Positions 1 to 9,805 of a stretch of 64,000 nucleotides of DNA are shown here, piece after piece. The DNA comes from Hahellaceae bacterium (GTDB taxonomy: Bacteria; Pseudomonadota; Gammaproteobacteria; Pseudomonadales; Oleiphilaceae), in the NCBI GenBank assembly GCA_016744695.1, contig JADGDV010000007.1, positions 62,001-126,000 of the forward strand, written 5' to 3'. Both the position numbers and the translations under genes were made by a program. The notes under the pieces are model-generated. The model searched no databases. It worked only from the letters and a program-made list of their open reading frames with translations, and had not been told where the DNA came from. Numbering within the stretch: the first letter of the stretch is position 1; every line of letters starts with the position of its first letter.

Positions 1-1037
1 TTAGCATGAACCAATGTTGGCTGTTTCAGTAAAGATTCAATAGGGCTATCTGCCGACCAATTTTGTAGGTCGTGCTCTGCACTCCCAAACCGGACTCTGC
101 TATTTAAAGGGGTTTCGCCTAGCTTCAACCAATAATCATGGCGACGGCTAAGACAATATTCACCATTTAGCGTGGGTAACTCACTAAGCGGCGTCAATAA
201 GGCTTTCGCTTTTACAACTTCAACAGGGTTAGTATGCGCTACAAAGTTTCTAACATAGTCATCAGCAGGATTAAGAACAATATTTTCAGGTGTATCATGC
301 TGAACAATCTCACCATCTTTCATGATCGCAATATGATTGCCCAGTTTTAAGGCTTCATCTAGGTCATGGCTCACAAATACCACTGTTTTATTAAGCTGTT
401 CCTGTAATCGTAATAACTCATCTTGCAGTTGATTTCTAATCAATGGATCTAACGCTGAAAAAGGCTCGTCCATTAAAATAATGTCGGTTTCCATTGCCAG
501 CGCTCTCGCTAAACCTACTCGCTGCTGCATACCGCCTGATAGCTCTGAAGGCTTTTTTGTAGCCCACTGAGATAAACCCACTAACTCTAACTGGTGCATG
601 ACACGGTCACGCACTTGAGTACGCTCTAAACCTTTTTGTTCCAAGCCAAAGGCTACATTTTGTGCAACCGTTAACCAAGGCATTAAAGCAAACTTTTGGA
701 ACACCATAGTGATCCTATCCATGCGAATTTTTCGCTTTTCAGCCTCGTTAAAGGCCAAAAAGTTTTGCATTCCCTGGTCAGTTTCTAAGAGCACTTCTCC
801 CCTAGTGATTGGGTTTAGCCCGTTAGCCGTTCTCAACAAGCTTGATTTACCTGAGCCTGATAAGCCCATCAAAACACATATTTCACCTTTCGCAACCGAT
901 AAGCTCGCATTACGCACACCCGCAGTTAAGCCAGTGGTTGCAAGTATTTCACTTCGACTCATACCCTGATCAAGTAGAGCTAGAGCGCGTTCAGGTCGTT
1001 TACCAAAAATAACATCTACGTCTTTAAACTCAATCAT
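1..1037 (-). CDS. choV: Choline/glycine betaine ABC transporter ATP-binding subunit (partial, 3' end outside window)
   Basis: ATPase subunit that powers import of choline or a related quaternary amine through the inner membrane. The frame opens with ATG at 1037 and is still open at base 1, giving about 345 residues, so the C-terminus lies outside the window. Walker A (GLSGSGKS) is at about residues 58-65, the ABC signature LSGGMQQR at 166-173 and Walker B ILMDEP at 187-192. The N-terminal extension before Walker A and the long C-terminal part fit the ProV/OpuAA/ChoV class. The ATG overlaps the permease stop by 4 bases (ATGA), showing translational coupling. Last gene of the bet-cho operon. 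The choline rather than betaine assignment rests on the binding protein and on the bet genes beside it. The TAA at bases 3-1 is out of frame. Confidence 0.9.
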   Translation of the reverse strand, partial: MIEFKDVDVIFGKRPERALALLDQGMSRSEILATTGLTAGVRNASLSVAKGEICVLMGLSGSGKSSLLRTANGLNPITRGEVLLETDQGMQNFLAFNEAEKRKIRMDRITMVFQKFALMPWLTVAQNVAFGLEQKGLERTQVRDRVMHQLELVGLSQWATKKPSELSGGMQQRVGLARALAMETDIILMDEPFSALDPLIRNQLQDELLRLQEQLNKTVVFVSHDLDEALKLGNHIAIMKDGEIVQHDTPENIVLNPADDYVRNFVAHTNPVEVVKAKALLTPLSELPTLNGEYCLSRRHDYWLKLGETPLNSRVRFGSAEHDLQNWSADSPIESLLKQPTLVHA

Positions 1038-1870
1038 TCTTGATGCCTGCTCTTGGATAATCGATCTAACATAATGGCCACAAGCACAATGGCCAAACCG
1101 GCCTCAAAACCCATAGCAATATCTACCGTATTTAATGCGCGAACAACCGGTTTCCCTAAGCCGTCTGCGCCCACTAAAGCAGCAATAACAACCATCGAAA
1201 GCGATAGCATTATGCATTGGGTTACCCCTGCCCTAATGCTTGACATGGCGGCGGGTATTTCTACTTTAACCAACAAATTTTTATTAGTGCAACCGAAGGC
1301 CTTACCCGCTTCTAATAATTCTGTCGGCACTTCTGATATTCCTAAATAAGTAAGCCTTATAGGCGCAGCTAATGCAAAAACAATGGTTGAAATCAAACCC
1401 GGAACAACACCTAAGCCAAATAACGTAAGTGTGGGAATTAAATAAACAAAGGTCGGTATGGTTTGCATTAAATCGAGAACAGGACGTAGAAAACGATAAA
1501 GCATAGGCCGGTGCGCCGCAGCAATGCCAACAGGCACACCAATTAATACGCAAGAACCGGTAGCAAACAAAACTAACGACAAGGTTTCAATCGTTTGCTG
1601 CCAATACCCTAGGTTCCAAATTAACAATAAGGATAAAGCACAAAATATCGCCGTACCCACACGTCTTTGACGCCAGACAGCAAAAGCAGCCACCAGCACT
1701 ATAAACGCCAAGGGGTGAAGGCTAGACAGAGTATCGATTAACCCCTGAATTAAGAACTCCAACGACATAGCAATAAAATCGAAAAACTCACCGCTATGCT
1801 CAATCAGGCCATCTATTAAATCTTCAGCCCAGTCACCGACGGGGATCTTATATTCAGTGATCCAATCCAT
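1034..1870 (-). CDS. choW: Choline ABC transporter permease subunit
   Basis: Integral membrane permease of the choline/betaine importer, 278 residues, the usual length for ChoW/ProW. Hydrophobic segments run from about residue 50 to the end. The cytoplasmic EAA loop that docks on the ATPase is visible at EAGKAFGCTNKNLL, followed by the typical IPAAMSSIRAGV. The N-terminus (MDWITEYKIPVGDWAEDLID) is typical of the family, with an amphipathic part before the first membrane helix. It lies 3 bases after the binding-protein gene and overlaps the ATPase gene by 4 bases, so the three are one translation unit. Substrate specificity is inferred from the neighbours. Confidence 0.92.
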   Translation of the reverse strand: MDWITEYKIPVGDWAEDLIDGLIEHSGEFFDFIAMSLEFLIQGLIDTLSSLHPLAFIVLVAAFAVWRQRRVGTAIFCALSLLLIWNLGYWQQTIETLSLVLFATGSCVLIGVPVGIAAAHRPMLYRFLRPVLDLMQTIPTFVYLIPTLTLFGLGVVPGLISTIVFALAAPIRLTYLGISEVPTELLEAGKAFGCTNKNLLVKVEIPAAMSSIRAGVTQCIMLSLSMVVIAALVGADGLGKPVVRALNTVDIAMGFEAGLAIVLVAIMLDRLSKSRHQE

Positions 1871-1873
1871 AGC

Positions 1874-2836
1874 TTATTTCAGACCTAGTTTTTCTTTAAC
1901 AACGGCTAAGGCAGGCTTACCATCAATACTTTTTACGCCAGACAACCACTGATCCAATACTTGAGGATTGTTTGTTAGCCATGCTTTGGCTGCATCATTC
2001 GGCTTTTTGCCTTCATCCAAAATGGCCGACATTACTTCGTTTTCCATTTCTAGCGTAAAGGTTAAGTTAGTAAGGAACTTCCCAACATTGCCACACTCTT
2101 CTACATAACCTTTGCGTACGTTAGTGTGTACAGTGGCACCACCTAAATTAGGACCGAAATAATCATCTCCGCCTTCAAGATACACTAGATCAAAGTTTGC
2201 ATTCATTGGATGCGGCTCCCAACCTAGGAAAACAATCCACTGGTCACGACGTTTTTTACGCTTTACCTGAGATAACATACCCGCTTCGCTGGACTCAACG
2301 ACGCTGAAACCTTTCAAACCAAAAGCACCTTTATCAATCATATCTTGAATGATACGGTTTCCGTCATTACCTGGCTCTATGCCGTATATTTTCTTATCGA
2401 ATTTATCGGCAAACTTTGCAATATCAGCAAAGGTTTTTACACCGCCTTCGTACACATACTTGGGCACAGCTAATGTGTATTTAGCGCCATCCAAGTTCTT
2501 GTGAATAGTTTCTACAGTGCCTTTTTCACGATAGGCCTTAATATCGGCTTCCATCGTTGGCATCCAGTTACCCAAAAACACATCAATGTCATTATTTTCA
2601 ATTGATTTATAAGTTACAGGTACCGACAGCAACTGTGTTTTTGTCTTATATCCCATGCTCTCAAGTACAACCGATGCAGTGGCGGTTGTAGCGGTGATAT
2701 CTGTCCACCCCACGTCAGAAAATCTCACCGTATCACACTGGTTTGCCTGCAATGATGCTGCTGGTAATAACACTGATGAAAACAAAAAGGCTGAGGCCAG
2801 CTGTTTTATAGACAGATGCTTATTGAATTTTTTCAT
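1874..2836 (-). CDS. choX: Periplasmic choline-binding protein of ABC transporter
   Basis: Substrate-binding protein that captures choline in the periplasm and delivers it to ChoWV. It has 320 residues with an N-terminal signal peptide (KK, hydrophobic core, probable cleavage after SLQA near residue 31). The mature start, with VGWTDITATTATASVVLESMGY split over residues 42-63, is the hallmark of the ChoX/ProX-like family, and FLGWEPHPMN is the usual ligand-domain motif. Aromatic residues expected to form the cation box (several W and Y) are present. The stretch VKRKKRRDQW is unusually basic for a periplasmic protein. The gene starts 9 bases after betA, in the same operon, which supports choline as the ligand. 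Glycine betaine or carnitine binding cannot be excluded. Confidence 0.9.
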   Translation of the reverse strand: MKKFNKHLSIKQLASAFLFSSVLLPAASLQANQCDTVRFSDVGWTDITATTATASVVLESMGYKTKTQLLSVPVTYKSIENNDIDVFLGNWMPTMEADIKAYREKGTVETIHKNLDGAKYTLAVPKYVYEGGVKTFADIAKFADKFDKKIYGIEPGNDGNRIIQDMIDKGAFGLKGFSVVESSEAGMLSQVKRKKRRDQWIVFLGWEPHPMNANFDLVYLEGGDDYFGPNLGGATVHTNVRKGYVEECGNVGKFLTNLTFTLEMENEVMSAILDEGKKPNDAAKAWLTNNPQVLDQWLSGVKSIDGKPALAVVKEKLGLK

Positions 2837-2845
2837 TTTATTTTT

Positions 2846-4537
2846 CTACTCTCCGTGCGTTTTATTAAATTCGTTTGTTCTTTGCTTTGTTTGCCAACCT
2901 GAATCTATACCTACATCGGCATCGATTAGTTCAAGTACCTGTTTCCCTTTAATCAGGTCTGCCGCCCGCTCTGCCAGCATAATAGTAGGGGCATTCAAAT
3001 TACCATTTGTAATCGTAGGAAAAATTGATGAATCCACCACACGTAACTGTGAGATACCATGTACGCGAGTGTTTGTATCTACAACCGCCATATCATCTGC
3101 CCCCATTTTACATGAACAACTGGGATGGTACGCGCTTTCAACGTTACTACGAATAAACTCATCAATTTGATCGTCTGTTTTTACGTGCTCACCCGGCTGA
3201 ATTTCACCGTCCCGATACTCATCAAACGCAGGCTGATTTATTATTTCCCGGGTTAAACGTACACAGTCACGAAAGCCTTCTCGATCAACTTCATGCTGCA
3301 AATAATTAAAGCTTATCTTAGGGCTCTGTTTTGGGTCTGCACTCTGCACAGCTACCGAGCCGCGGCTTCTGGGTTTATTATGCCCAATGTGAACTTGGAA
3401 CCCGTGCCCTGAAAAAGCCGTGCTGCCATCATAATTCATAGCCGCTGGAAGAAAGTGATACTGTAGATCCGGCCACTCTACTCCTTTCTTCGAACGAATA
3501 AAGCCGCAAGATTCAAAATGATTCGTTGCACCCAGTCCCTCTTTTAGGAAGAACCAACGAGCACCAATTAAAAACTTATTCCATGGATCAAGCTTACCAT
3601 TAAGTGTAACGGGCTTTTTGCACTTAAACTGAAAATAAAATTCCAGATGATCCTGCAGGTTTTCGCCTACACCAGGTAATTCATGTTTAAGTTCAATGCC
3701 CGCTTTTTCCAACACCGGCTTAGACCCAATCCCTGATAATTGTAGCAGATGAGGTGACCCTATGGGGCCGGCAGACAAAATAACCTCTTTATCCACCCAA
3801 CATCGTTCACTCTGGCCATTACGTTCATACTGAACACCCACGGCTTTTTTTTCTTCTAATAGAATTTTCTCTACCAGTGCATGAGTAATAACAGTGAGAT
3901 TGGGTCGGCTTAGCGCAGGCTTAAGGTATGCATTTGAAGTAGACCAACGCACACCCTTTTTCACCGTCATATGCATAGGGCCAAAGCCTTCTTGCTGTCG
4001 GCCATTATAATCTTCGGTGCGAAGATAACCGGCCTGTTCCCCCGCATCAATAAAGGCCCGATATAACGGGTTTTGCATATTGTTTCCGTTATTGACGGCA
4101 AGCGGCCCTTTATCTCCCCTATAAGCATCAGCACCAAAAGCCCATGTTTCTGCCTTTTTAAAATAAGGTAAACAGTGAGCATAGTCCCAGCCTATTGCCC
4201 CATGACTTTGCCATTCGTCAAAGTCTCTGGCATGCCCTCTCACATAGACCATGCCATTAATTGATGACGAACCACCTAATACCTTACCTCTTGGGCAATG
4301 CATACGGCGATCATTTAGGTAAGGCTCAGGCTCTGATTCGAACTGCCAGTTATATTTTTTGGTATTCATCGGGATGGAAAGCGCGGTTGGCATCTGGATA
4401 AAAATACTCTTATCGCTTCCCCCTGTTTCGAGCAGCAGCACACTTACATTTTTATCTTCAGTGAGACGGTTTGCTAGTACACAGCCCGCCGACCCTGCGC
4501 CAATGACGATATAATCAAACCTATTTTCTTGCGCCAT
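2846..4537 (-). CDS. betA: Choline dehydrogenase (GMC oxidoreductase)
   Basis: Membrane-associated FAD enzyme that oxidises choline to betaine aldehyde, and can take the aldehyde further. It has 563 residues, normal for BetA. The FAD dinucleotide motif GAGSAG lies near residues 13-18, the GMC signature [20 protein letters not shown] at about 82-101, and the active-site block [10 protein letters not shown] near 469. The C-terminal [19 protein letters not shown] is the second GMC pattern. It sits 32 bases downstream of betB in a betI-betB-betA order typical of proteobacteria. Other GMC alcohol dehydrogenases look similar, but the neighbours make choline the likely substrate. Confidence 0.95.
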   Translation of the reverse strand: MAQENRFDYIVIGAGSAGCVLANRLTEDKNVSVLLLETGGSDKSIFIQMPTALSIPMNTKKYNWQFESEPEPYLNDRRMHCPRGKVLGGSSSINGMVYVRGHARDFDEWQSHGAIGWDYAHCLPYFKKAETWAFGADAYRGDKGPLAVNNGNNMQNPLYRAFIDAGEQAGYLRTEDYNGRQQEGFGPMHMTVKKGVRWSTSNAYLKPALSRPNLTVITHALVEKILLEEKKAVGVQYERNGQSERCWVDKEVILSAGPIGSPHLLQLSGIGSKPVLEKAGIELKHELPGVGENLQDHLEFYFQFKCKKPVTLNGKLDPWNKFLIGARWFFLKEGLGATNHFESCGFIRSKKGVEWPDLQYHFLPAAMNYDGSTAFSGHGFQVHIGHNKPRSRGSVAVQSADPKQSPKISFNYLQHEVDREGFRDCVRLTREIINQPAFDEYRDGEIQPGEHVKTDDQIDEFIRSNVESAYHPSCSCKMGADDMAVVDTNTRVHGISQLRVVDSSIFPTITNGNLNAPTIMLAERAADLIKGKQVLELIDADVGIDSGWQTKQRTNEFNKTHGE

Positions 4538-4569
4538 ACAGTCCTCCCCCAGTACTTTAATTAAGAACG

Positions 4570-6033
4570 TTAAAACGGACTTTGCAGTGGGGTTAATCCC
4601 ACATATATCGCTTTTAACTGGGTATATTGGTTAAGGGTTTCAACGCCGTTCTCTCGCCCTATACCTGATAATTTATAACCCCCCACAGGCATTTCAGCAG
4701 GAGATGCACCATAATTGTTAATCCAACAGATACCTGCTTGAATCTGGTGTATAACACGGTGAGCACGTGTAATATCATTAGTGAAAACAGCTGCTGCTAG
4801 ACCATAGTCACTGTCATTGGCACGCCGAATAACATCATCTTCATCACTGAACCTTAAAATAGACATGACGGGCCCGAATATCTCTTCCCTTACAATGGTC
4901 ATATCATCACTACAGTCTGTAAATATGGTAGGTTCTACAAAAAAACCATTGGGTGCTGTATCCAACTTAAGCGCTCGTCCGCCATGTAAAAGTGTAGCCC
5001 CTTCATCAATGCCTTTTTGTATGTAGCTAAGCACCAAAACCTGATGTTTAGACGAAATTAACGCGCCAAAATTAGTGGCTGGGTTCATGGGGTCACCAGC
5101 TACTATATTGTTTTGAGTGCGCTCTAGTAGGCGCTTAATAAATGCATCATAAATATCATCATGAACAAATACACGGGTGCCATTTGTGCAAACTTCCCCT
5201 TGGGTGTAGAAATTACCCAGCATGGCACCTGACACGGCATTCTCTAGATCGGCATCATTAAAAATAATGAGTGGAGATTTACCCCCTAATTCCATGGTTA
5301 CAGATTTCAGTGATGATGCAGCCGCAGCCATCACCTTCTTGCCTGTCCCTACTTCACCAGTAAAAGAGACCTTTGCAATGTCTGGGTGATGAGTTAACCA
5401 TGCTCCCACCTCTCCGTGCCCCTGAACTACATTAAATACACCCGCTGGTACGCCTGCTTCATAGAAAATTTCTGCAAGCTTTAACGCACCCAGCGGTGTC
5501 TCCTCTGAGGGTTTAAAAATCATACTGTTACCACACGCTAATGCGGGTGCTGATTTCCAACAAGCAATTTGTAAAGGGTAGTTCCAGGCACCAATACCGG
5601 CACATATACCTAAGGGTTCGCGTCTTGTGTAATAGAAATCACCACCGAGGTCTTGTTGATTACCTTCAATTGACGGTGCTAAGCCAGCAAAGAATTCAAT
5701 TGAATCAGCACCACTCACAACATCTACCGTTGAAGCTTCTTGCCAAGGTTTACCTGTATCAACCACCTCGACCTCTGCCAGCTCATCATTTTTTTCTCTT
5801 AACAAGCTCACCGCTTTTAACAGAATTCGGCTACGCTCTATACCCGTCATGGCCGACCACTGCTCAAACCCACGCTGTGCACTCTCAATCGCCGCCTCCA
5901 GCACACTGTCATCAGCGACTTCTACTTCATATACCACTTCGCCAGTAGCCGGATTAACTACATCAAAGGTAAGACCACTTTGATTTTTAAGATAACGCCC
6001 ATCAATAAAACTTTGGTATTTTTTCAGTGTCAT
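4570..6033 (-). CDS. betB: Betaine aldehyde dehydrogenase
   Basis: NAD(P)-dependent aldehyde dehydrogenase converting betaine aldehyde to the osmoprotectant glycine betaine. It has 487 residues, the family length. The oxyanion-hole Asn is in GAWNYP (N151), the catalytic Glu in MELGGKSP (E248) and the catalytic Cys in GEVCTNGTR (C282). Translation is coupled to betI: the betI TAA and the betB ATG share one base (TAATG), and GGAG lies just upstream as ribosome-binding site. It acts in the cytoplasm, in sequence with BetA. Confidence 0.96.
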   Translation of the reverse strand: MTLKKYQSFIDGRYLKNQSGLTFDVVNPATGEVVYEVEVADDSVLEAAIESAQRGFEQWSAMTGIERSRILLKAVSLLREKNDELAEVEVVDTGKPWQEASTVDVVSGADSIEFFAGLAPSIEGNQQDLGGDFYYTRREPLGICAGIGAWNYPLQIACWKSAPALACGNSMIFKPSEETPLGALKLAEIFYEAGVPAGVFNVVQGHGEVGAWLTHHPDIAKVSFTGEVGTGKKVMAAAASSLKSVTMELGGKSPLIIFNDADLENAVSGAMLGNFYTQGEVCTNGTRVFVHDDIYDAFIKRLLERTQNNIVAGDPMNPATNFGALISSKHQVLVLSYIQKGIDEGATLLHGGRALKLDTAPNGFFVEPTIFTDCSDDMTIVREEIFGPVMSILRFSDEDDVIRRANDSDYGLAAAVFTNDITRAHRVIHQIQAGICWINNYGASPAEMPVGGYKLSGIGRENGVETLNQYTQLKAIYVGLTPLQSPF

Positions 6034-6629
6034 TATAAATCTCCATACTGCAAGATAAGCGTATTAATAAAATGCTTACAAAGTAACTCTGATTCTTCAA
6101 AATCAACCATAGAAGAGTCACTGAGCGCACTACGCAACCAAAAACCATCTATCATTGCAGCGGTCATCTTTGACGCGTCAACGGCCTTATCGTAGGGCAT
6201 AAGTCTTTTATAGGAGTATCGAAGGTTACTCAATAAGCGTTGACTGTTAACTCTCTGCAGTTTTGCCAACTCAGGGTCATGCATCGCCTGCGCCCAAAAG
6301 CTAAGCCAGGTTCGAGTGGCAGCATCTGATTGTTGTATGTTGGTGAAATTTGCCTCAACAATCATCATTAAACGCTGCTGTGGAGAGGTATCGGCTTGTG
6401 AAAGTAGTTGTAGCAATGTTGCTTTCAGCTGATCTAAAAGATAGCGGACGGTGGCTTCGATCAAGCCTTGTTTGCCACCAAAGTAGTGGCTAATAATGCC
6501 AGAAGACATGCCAGAAAAACGGCTAATAGTGTTAATAGTCGTGCCCTGCAAGCCATGTTCACCAATAGAAAGTAACGTCGCTTCTATCAACTGCTTCTTA
6601 CGAATGGGTTCAAATCCTACTTTTGGCAT
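6033..6629 (-). CDS. betI: TetR-family choline-responsive repressor BetI
   Basis: Represses the bet genes until choline is present. I place the start at ATG 6629 ([13 protein letters not shown]), giving 198 residues, which matches the usual BetI N-terminus. The frame can be extended to a TTG at 6662, but that start lies inside the BetI-type operator and adds residues unlike the family. The helix-turn-helix is at about residues 28-50 ([22 protein letters not shown]), ending in the conserved HYFGGK. The ligand domain follows, with the BetI-like FWAQAMHDP. First gene of the operon, so it is probably autoregulated. Confidence 0.93.
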   Translation of the reverse strand: MPKVGFEPIRKKQLIEATLLSIGEHGLQGTTINTISRFSGMSSGIISHYFGGKQGLIEATVRYLLDQLKATLLQLLSQADTSPQQRLMMIVEANFTNIQQSDAATRTWLSFWAQAMHDPELAKLQRVNSQRLLSNLRYSYKRLMPYDKAVDASKMTAAMIDGFWLRSALSDSSMVDFEESELLCKHFINTLILQYGDL

Positions 6630-6645
6630 TTTGTTTCTACTTTTT

Positions 6646-6665
6646 ATTGATTGAACGTTCAATTA
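6646..6665. promoter_or_regulatory. BetI operator (palindrome)
   Basis: The perfect 14-base palindrome ATTGAACGTTCAAT occupies 6650-6663, with A/T-rich flanks. It closely resembles the BetI box I recall from E. coli (TTGATTGGACGTTCAATA). It lies 17-37 bases before the betI ATG and about 135 bases before the divergent aminotransferase gene, so it could control both directions. The match is read from sequence; binding is inferred. Confidence 0.82.
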
Positions 6666-6799
6666 AAATTATTCTAGCGGCCAAAAGAGTATTAAGCAAT
6701 TAATGACTGCTGTAATCGAGTCTAAATTTAGCTGGCCACTTCGGTCATCAAGATCTACCCTATCAATAATACTTAGATGCCTAGAGAGGAAACTGCAGA

Positions 6800-8122
6800 A
6801 TGACAAACACTCCCAACGCCACTGGCAAAAAATTACTTAACATTGCCCACAACCATATGCCATTAGGTGTTGCCGACTCTTATCGCTACTGGGGCGAGCA
6901 AGACACGGTTTTTGTTAAAAGTATGAAGGGCGGCACCATTACCGATAGCGACGATAATCAATTTGTTGATTTTCGACTGGCTTATGGCCCCATCATTTTG
7001 GGTTATCGTGACACGCGCGTTGATCAGGAAGTTATATCTGCCATAACGGAAAGAGGCACCATATCAGGCTTTAGCACCGACCTCGATTCGGAGGTTATTA
7101 GCCTTGTTAAAGCACTCTGCCCCAACATTGAGAAAATGCGTTTTGCCAACTCTGGCACCGAAGCCGTTATTGGTGCAGTGCGTACAGCCCGAGGCTTTAC
7201 CCGGCGCAACAAAATAGTGGTTGTTGAAGGTGGTTTTCATGGTCTATATGACGAGATGATGTGGAAGTCTGATGTCGACAACTGGGATAGTGAAAAACAA
7301 ACAACACCTGAGATCATTCCCTTTGGCCTTGGCATCCCAGAAAATACCAGAGAACACCTAGAGACTATTCCTCTTAACGACTTTGATGCTCTTGATGAAG
7401 TATTTAAAAGAGTGGGCCACGATATTGCAGCCATTGTAATTGAGCCAATTATGGGTAACTGCGGGAGTATTTCATCCACTCAGGAATACATGCAAAAACT
7501 CCGAGACATTTGTGATAGTTCAGGCTCTCTGCTTATCATGGATGAAGTTAAAACGGGCTTTCGTGTAGCAAAAGGCGGCGTTCAGGAGCTTTACGGCATC
7601 AAAGCTGACCTAACCACCTACGCTAAAGCAATGGGGAATGGTTACCCTGTTGCAGCCTTCGGCGGCAGAGCCGACGTTATGGACATGATAAGATTCGGCG
7701 CCGATGGCGTTACTCATGGAGGCACCTACACTGCAAATATGATTGCTCTGAGTGCGGCCAAAGCAACGCTGACAATATTAAGTGAAACCGACGCCTTAGC
7801 AACGGTTAACAAAGTGGGTGCTGCAATTCAAAATGTGCTCTCTCGTGTATTTACCAAATTCGATATAGAACATAAGTTTGCAGGCCCAGACTCTATGTTT
7901 GGCGTACACTTCGGTAAAGAAGTTCCACTAAATTATCGAGATTGGAAAAAGACCGACAGCGCGCTATATACAGCATTCGCTCATAACTTGATAAAGAATG
8001 GAGTGATGCTGGAGCCGGACTCACGGGAGCCCTGGTTTATTTGTGAAGCGCATCAATCAGTCGATTTAGCATGGCTAGAAGAGGTTGCTGAGCGCTCTAT
8101 GCAAGAAGCATTAAACGCGTAA
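6800..8122 (+). CDS. Class III (PLP) aminotransferase, glutamate-1-semialdehyde aminomutase-like
   Basis: PLP-dependent enzyme of aminotransferase fold type I, class III, 440 residues. NSGTEA (117-122) forms the phosphate-binding loop, DEVKTGFR (248-255) holds the cofactor Asp, and TYAKAMGNGYP carries the Schiff-base lysine K276. The overall look is that of GSA-aminomutase-like enzymes, but it is probably not HemL: it is divergent from the bet operon and HemL normally sits elsewhere. The amino donor and acceptor cannot be read from the sequence. GAGAGG lies about 10 bases before the ATG as a ribosome-binding site. It shares the 170-bp control region with betI, so it may act in metabolism of betaine, choline or another osmolyte (inference). 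Confidence 0.82.
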   Translation: MTNTPNATGKKLLNIAHNHMPLGVADSYRYWGEQDTVFVKSMKGGTITDSDDNQFVDFRLAYGPIILGYRDTRVDQEVISAITERGTISGFSTDLDSEVISLVKALCPNIEKMRFANSGTEAVIGAVRTARGFTRRNKIVVVEGGFHGLYDEMMWKSDVDNWDSEKQTTPEIIPFGLGIPENTREHLETIPLNDFDALDEVFKRVGHDIAAIVIEPIMGNCGSISSTQEYMQKLRDICDSSGSLLIMDEVKTGFRVAKGGVQELYGIKADLTTYAKAMGNGYPVAAFGGRADVMDMIRFGADGVTHGGTYTANMIALSAAKATLTILSETDALATVNKVGAAIQNVLSRVFTKFDIEHKFAGPDSMFGVHFGKEVPLNYRDWKKTDSALYTAFAHNLIKNGVMLEPDSREPWFICEAHQSVDLAWLEEVAERSMQEALNA

Positions 8123-8146
8123 ATCATTTCTAATATATAAATAATT

Positions 8147-8187
8147 GATAGGGTTCGCTTACGCCTTACTGCATAAGCACCCTTATC
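8147..8187. other. Imperfect long hairpin between convergent genes
   Basis: GATAGGGTTCGCTTA (8147-8161) pairs imperfectly with TAAGCACCCTTATC (8174-8187), giving a 14-bp stem with bulges. It lies 25 bases after the aminotransferase stop and before the end of the convergent trhA gene. There is no clear U-run, so it may be a weak terminator or 3' mRNA stabiliser. Confidence 0.4.
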
Positions 8188-8221
8188 ACAATCATCCAAA
8201 TAATAGACTACATTAAAATGA

Positions 8222-8845
8222 CTAAACGTATCCTGCAATCGAGATAAAGTGGCAGATAGAACCGGTTAAAACAAACAAATGCCATATGCCATGTGCATGA
8301 CGAACTTTATTTAAGTCGTCTAACACATAAAATATGATGCCGACGGTATAAGCAATCCCGCCCACCATCAACCACATCATACCTTCGCCAGACAGGGCCG
8401 CTTTCAGCCCCGAATAATCCAGCGTACAAACCCAGCCCATCGCCAAGTAAATTAACAACTGCAACCATTCAATACGCTTAGGAATAAAAATATCCAACAG
8501 TATACCGATAATTGCTAGCCCCCAAACCAGCGTCAGCATGAGTAGACCATTACCTTCAAATAATGATACCAACATGTAGGGCGTATAAGTTCCTGCAATC
8601 AATAGGTAAATTGATACATGATCTAGTTTTTGAAATATCTTTTTTAATTTTGGAGAATTAAAACTGTGATACAAAGTCGACATGGTATATAGCAGGACTA
8701 ACGTTAAACCAAAAACAGTAAAACTGATGATATGTTGCCAACTCTTTTCCTGAATACTAAGCGTTAGAAGCGCGCCAAAACCTGCCAGAGCAAGCACCGC
8801 ACCAATCAAATGAGTAATACTGTTTAATTTTTCACCGTAATACAT
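8222..8845 (-). CDS. trhA: Hemolysin III / TrhA family membrane protein (PAQR superfamily)
   Basis: Seven-helix inner-membrane protein of the YqfA/TrhA/hemolysin III family. It has 207 residues, the family norm. The N-terminus YGEKLNSITHLIGAVLA carries the conserved NxxTHLxG motif. The central STLYHS with Ser and His and the C-terminal GIWHLFVLTGSICHF supply the conserved Ser/Asp/His residues that bind metal in PAQR proteins. In E. coli the homologue has been linked to membrane energetics; a haemolytic role should not be assumed. It stands alone between a convergent aminotransferase gene and the cheR terminator. Confidence 0.88.
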   Translation of the reverse strand: MYYGEKLNSITHLIGAVLALAGFGALLTLSIQEKSWQHIISFTVFGLTLVLLYTMSTLYHSFNSPKLKKIFQKLDHVSIYLLIAGTYTPYMLVSLFEGNGLLMLTLVWGLAIIGILLDIFIPKRIEWLQLLIYLAMGWVCTLDYSGLKAALSGEGMMWLMVGGIAYTVGIIFYVLDDLNKVRHAHGIWHLFVLTGSICHFISIAGYV

Positions 8846-8861
8846 TAAACCACGCCTGATA

Positions 8862-8900
8862 AAATAAAAAAAAGCCAGAAGTGTTGCAGCTACTGGCTTT
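8862..8900 (-). terminator. Rho-independent terminator after cheR
   Basis: Stem AAAGCCAG (8871-8878) and CTGGCTTT (8893-8900) with a 14-base loop. Read on the minus strand it is followed by a run of T (8861-8870 on the plus strand is almost all A). It ends the cheV-cheR transcript. Confidence 0.85.
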
Positions 8901-8926
8901 AATGTTCTTTAATCTTCTCTTGCCTT

Positions 8927-9784
8927 TTAAATAGCCCTATATATTATCCCAGGACGACATTGAACCATTTCATATTTATCTGAAAGGCCATTAAGTGACT
9001 CCGAAGCACCCAAGACTAAATACCCTCCTGGATTTAACGCCTGCCTCATACGAGATAAAATATCTAACTTAAGTTCAGCTGAAAAATAAATCAGTACATT
9101 TCGGCAAAAAATAACATCAAACTTCCCAAGAGCGGAGTAACGATCAAGAAGGTTCAGCAAACGAAAATCTATTAAACGCCTTAACTCTGGTTTTATTTTC
9201 CAAGCTCCAGAATCAAGCTCCGAAAAATAAGTATTAAGCCTCGCTTTCGACAAACCACGTCCTATCGCCAGCATTTCATACTCGCCGCTTTTAGCGTTCC
9301 CAAGCACAGTCTGTGATATATCAGTGGCGACTATTTGAACACCACCTTTAAGTTTACCAATATTCGCCTTCTTAAACTCATCGGCAATCATGGTCATTGA
9401 GTAAGGCTCTTGCCCTGTTGAACATGCCGCAGACCATACTCGCACAGGCCTCATACTATTTTTTTCTGAAAACTCAGGAAGGAGAATATCACTTAAAATT
9501 CTAAAAGGGTGATTATCCCTAAACCACAATGTTTCATTTGTGGTCATTGCATCGACTACAGCCTCTTTCAAGGCTTTTGAAGAAACTTTTTTAAGCTCCA
9601 GAACAAGTTGAGCAAGCGATTCAACAGCCTGCTCTTCCATTATTTTTCTAAGCCTGCTTTTTACTAAATACTGTTTATTATCCCCAAGCAGTATCCCACA
9701 AGCTTCTTGCAAAAATGCCTTAAACTGCTGATATTCATCTGCAGCGCCAGAAGGCTTGGGCGATGTAATTGAACGCGTCACCAT
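8927..9784 (-). CDS. cheR: Chemotaxis protein methyltransferase CheR
   Basis: S-adenosylmethionine-dependent enzyme that methylates glutamates of chemoreceptors. The N-terminal helical domain ends in TTNETLWFRDNHPF, followed by the SAM-binding core RVWSAACSTGQEPYSM and the CRNVLIYFS motif, all standard for CheR. There is no added TPR domain. I use ATG 9784 (MVTRSITSP, 285 residues). A TTG at 9799 would add five residues, and neither start has a strong ribosome-binding site. It follows cheV closely and both are transcribed away from flgA, an arrangement seen in Pseudomonas-like flagellar loci. Confidence 0.93.
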   Translation of the reverse strand: MVTRSITSPKPSGAADEYQQFKAFLQEACGILLGDNKQYLVKSRLRKIMEEQAVESLAQLVLELKKVSSKALKEAVVDAMTTNETLWFRDNHPFRILSDILLPEFSEKNSMRPVRVWSAACSTGQEPYSMTMIADEFKKANIGKLKGGVQIVATDISQTVLGNAKSGEYEMLAIGRGLSKARLNTYFSELDSGAWKIKPELRRLIDFRLLNLLDRYSALGKFDVIFCRNVLIYFSAELKLDILSRMRQALNPGGYLVLGASESLNGLSDKYEMVQCRPGIIYRAI

Positions 9785-9805
9785 AACTAATTTGCCCAAG
9801 GTCTT

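Noticed and set aside
1-3. TAA on the minus strand as the choV stop
   Set aside because: It is out of frame with the open choV frame, which continues beyond the window.
2655-3170. 171-residue plus-strand frame
   Set aside because: Opposite to choX and betA, which are both firmly identified; no family resemblance.
5541-5948. 135-residue plus-strand frame
   Set aside because: Lies wholly inside betB on the other strand, with His/Leu-rich sequence typical of a shadow.
6630-6662. N-terminal extension of betI to TTG 6662
   Set aside because: The extension is encoded by the BetI-type operator and is unlike the family N-terminus.
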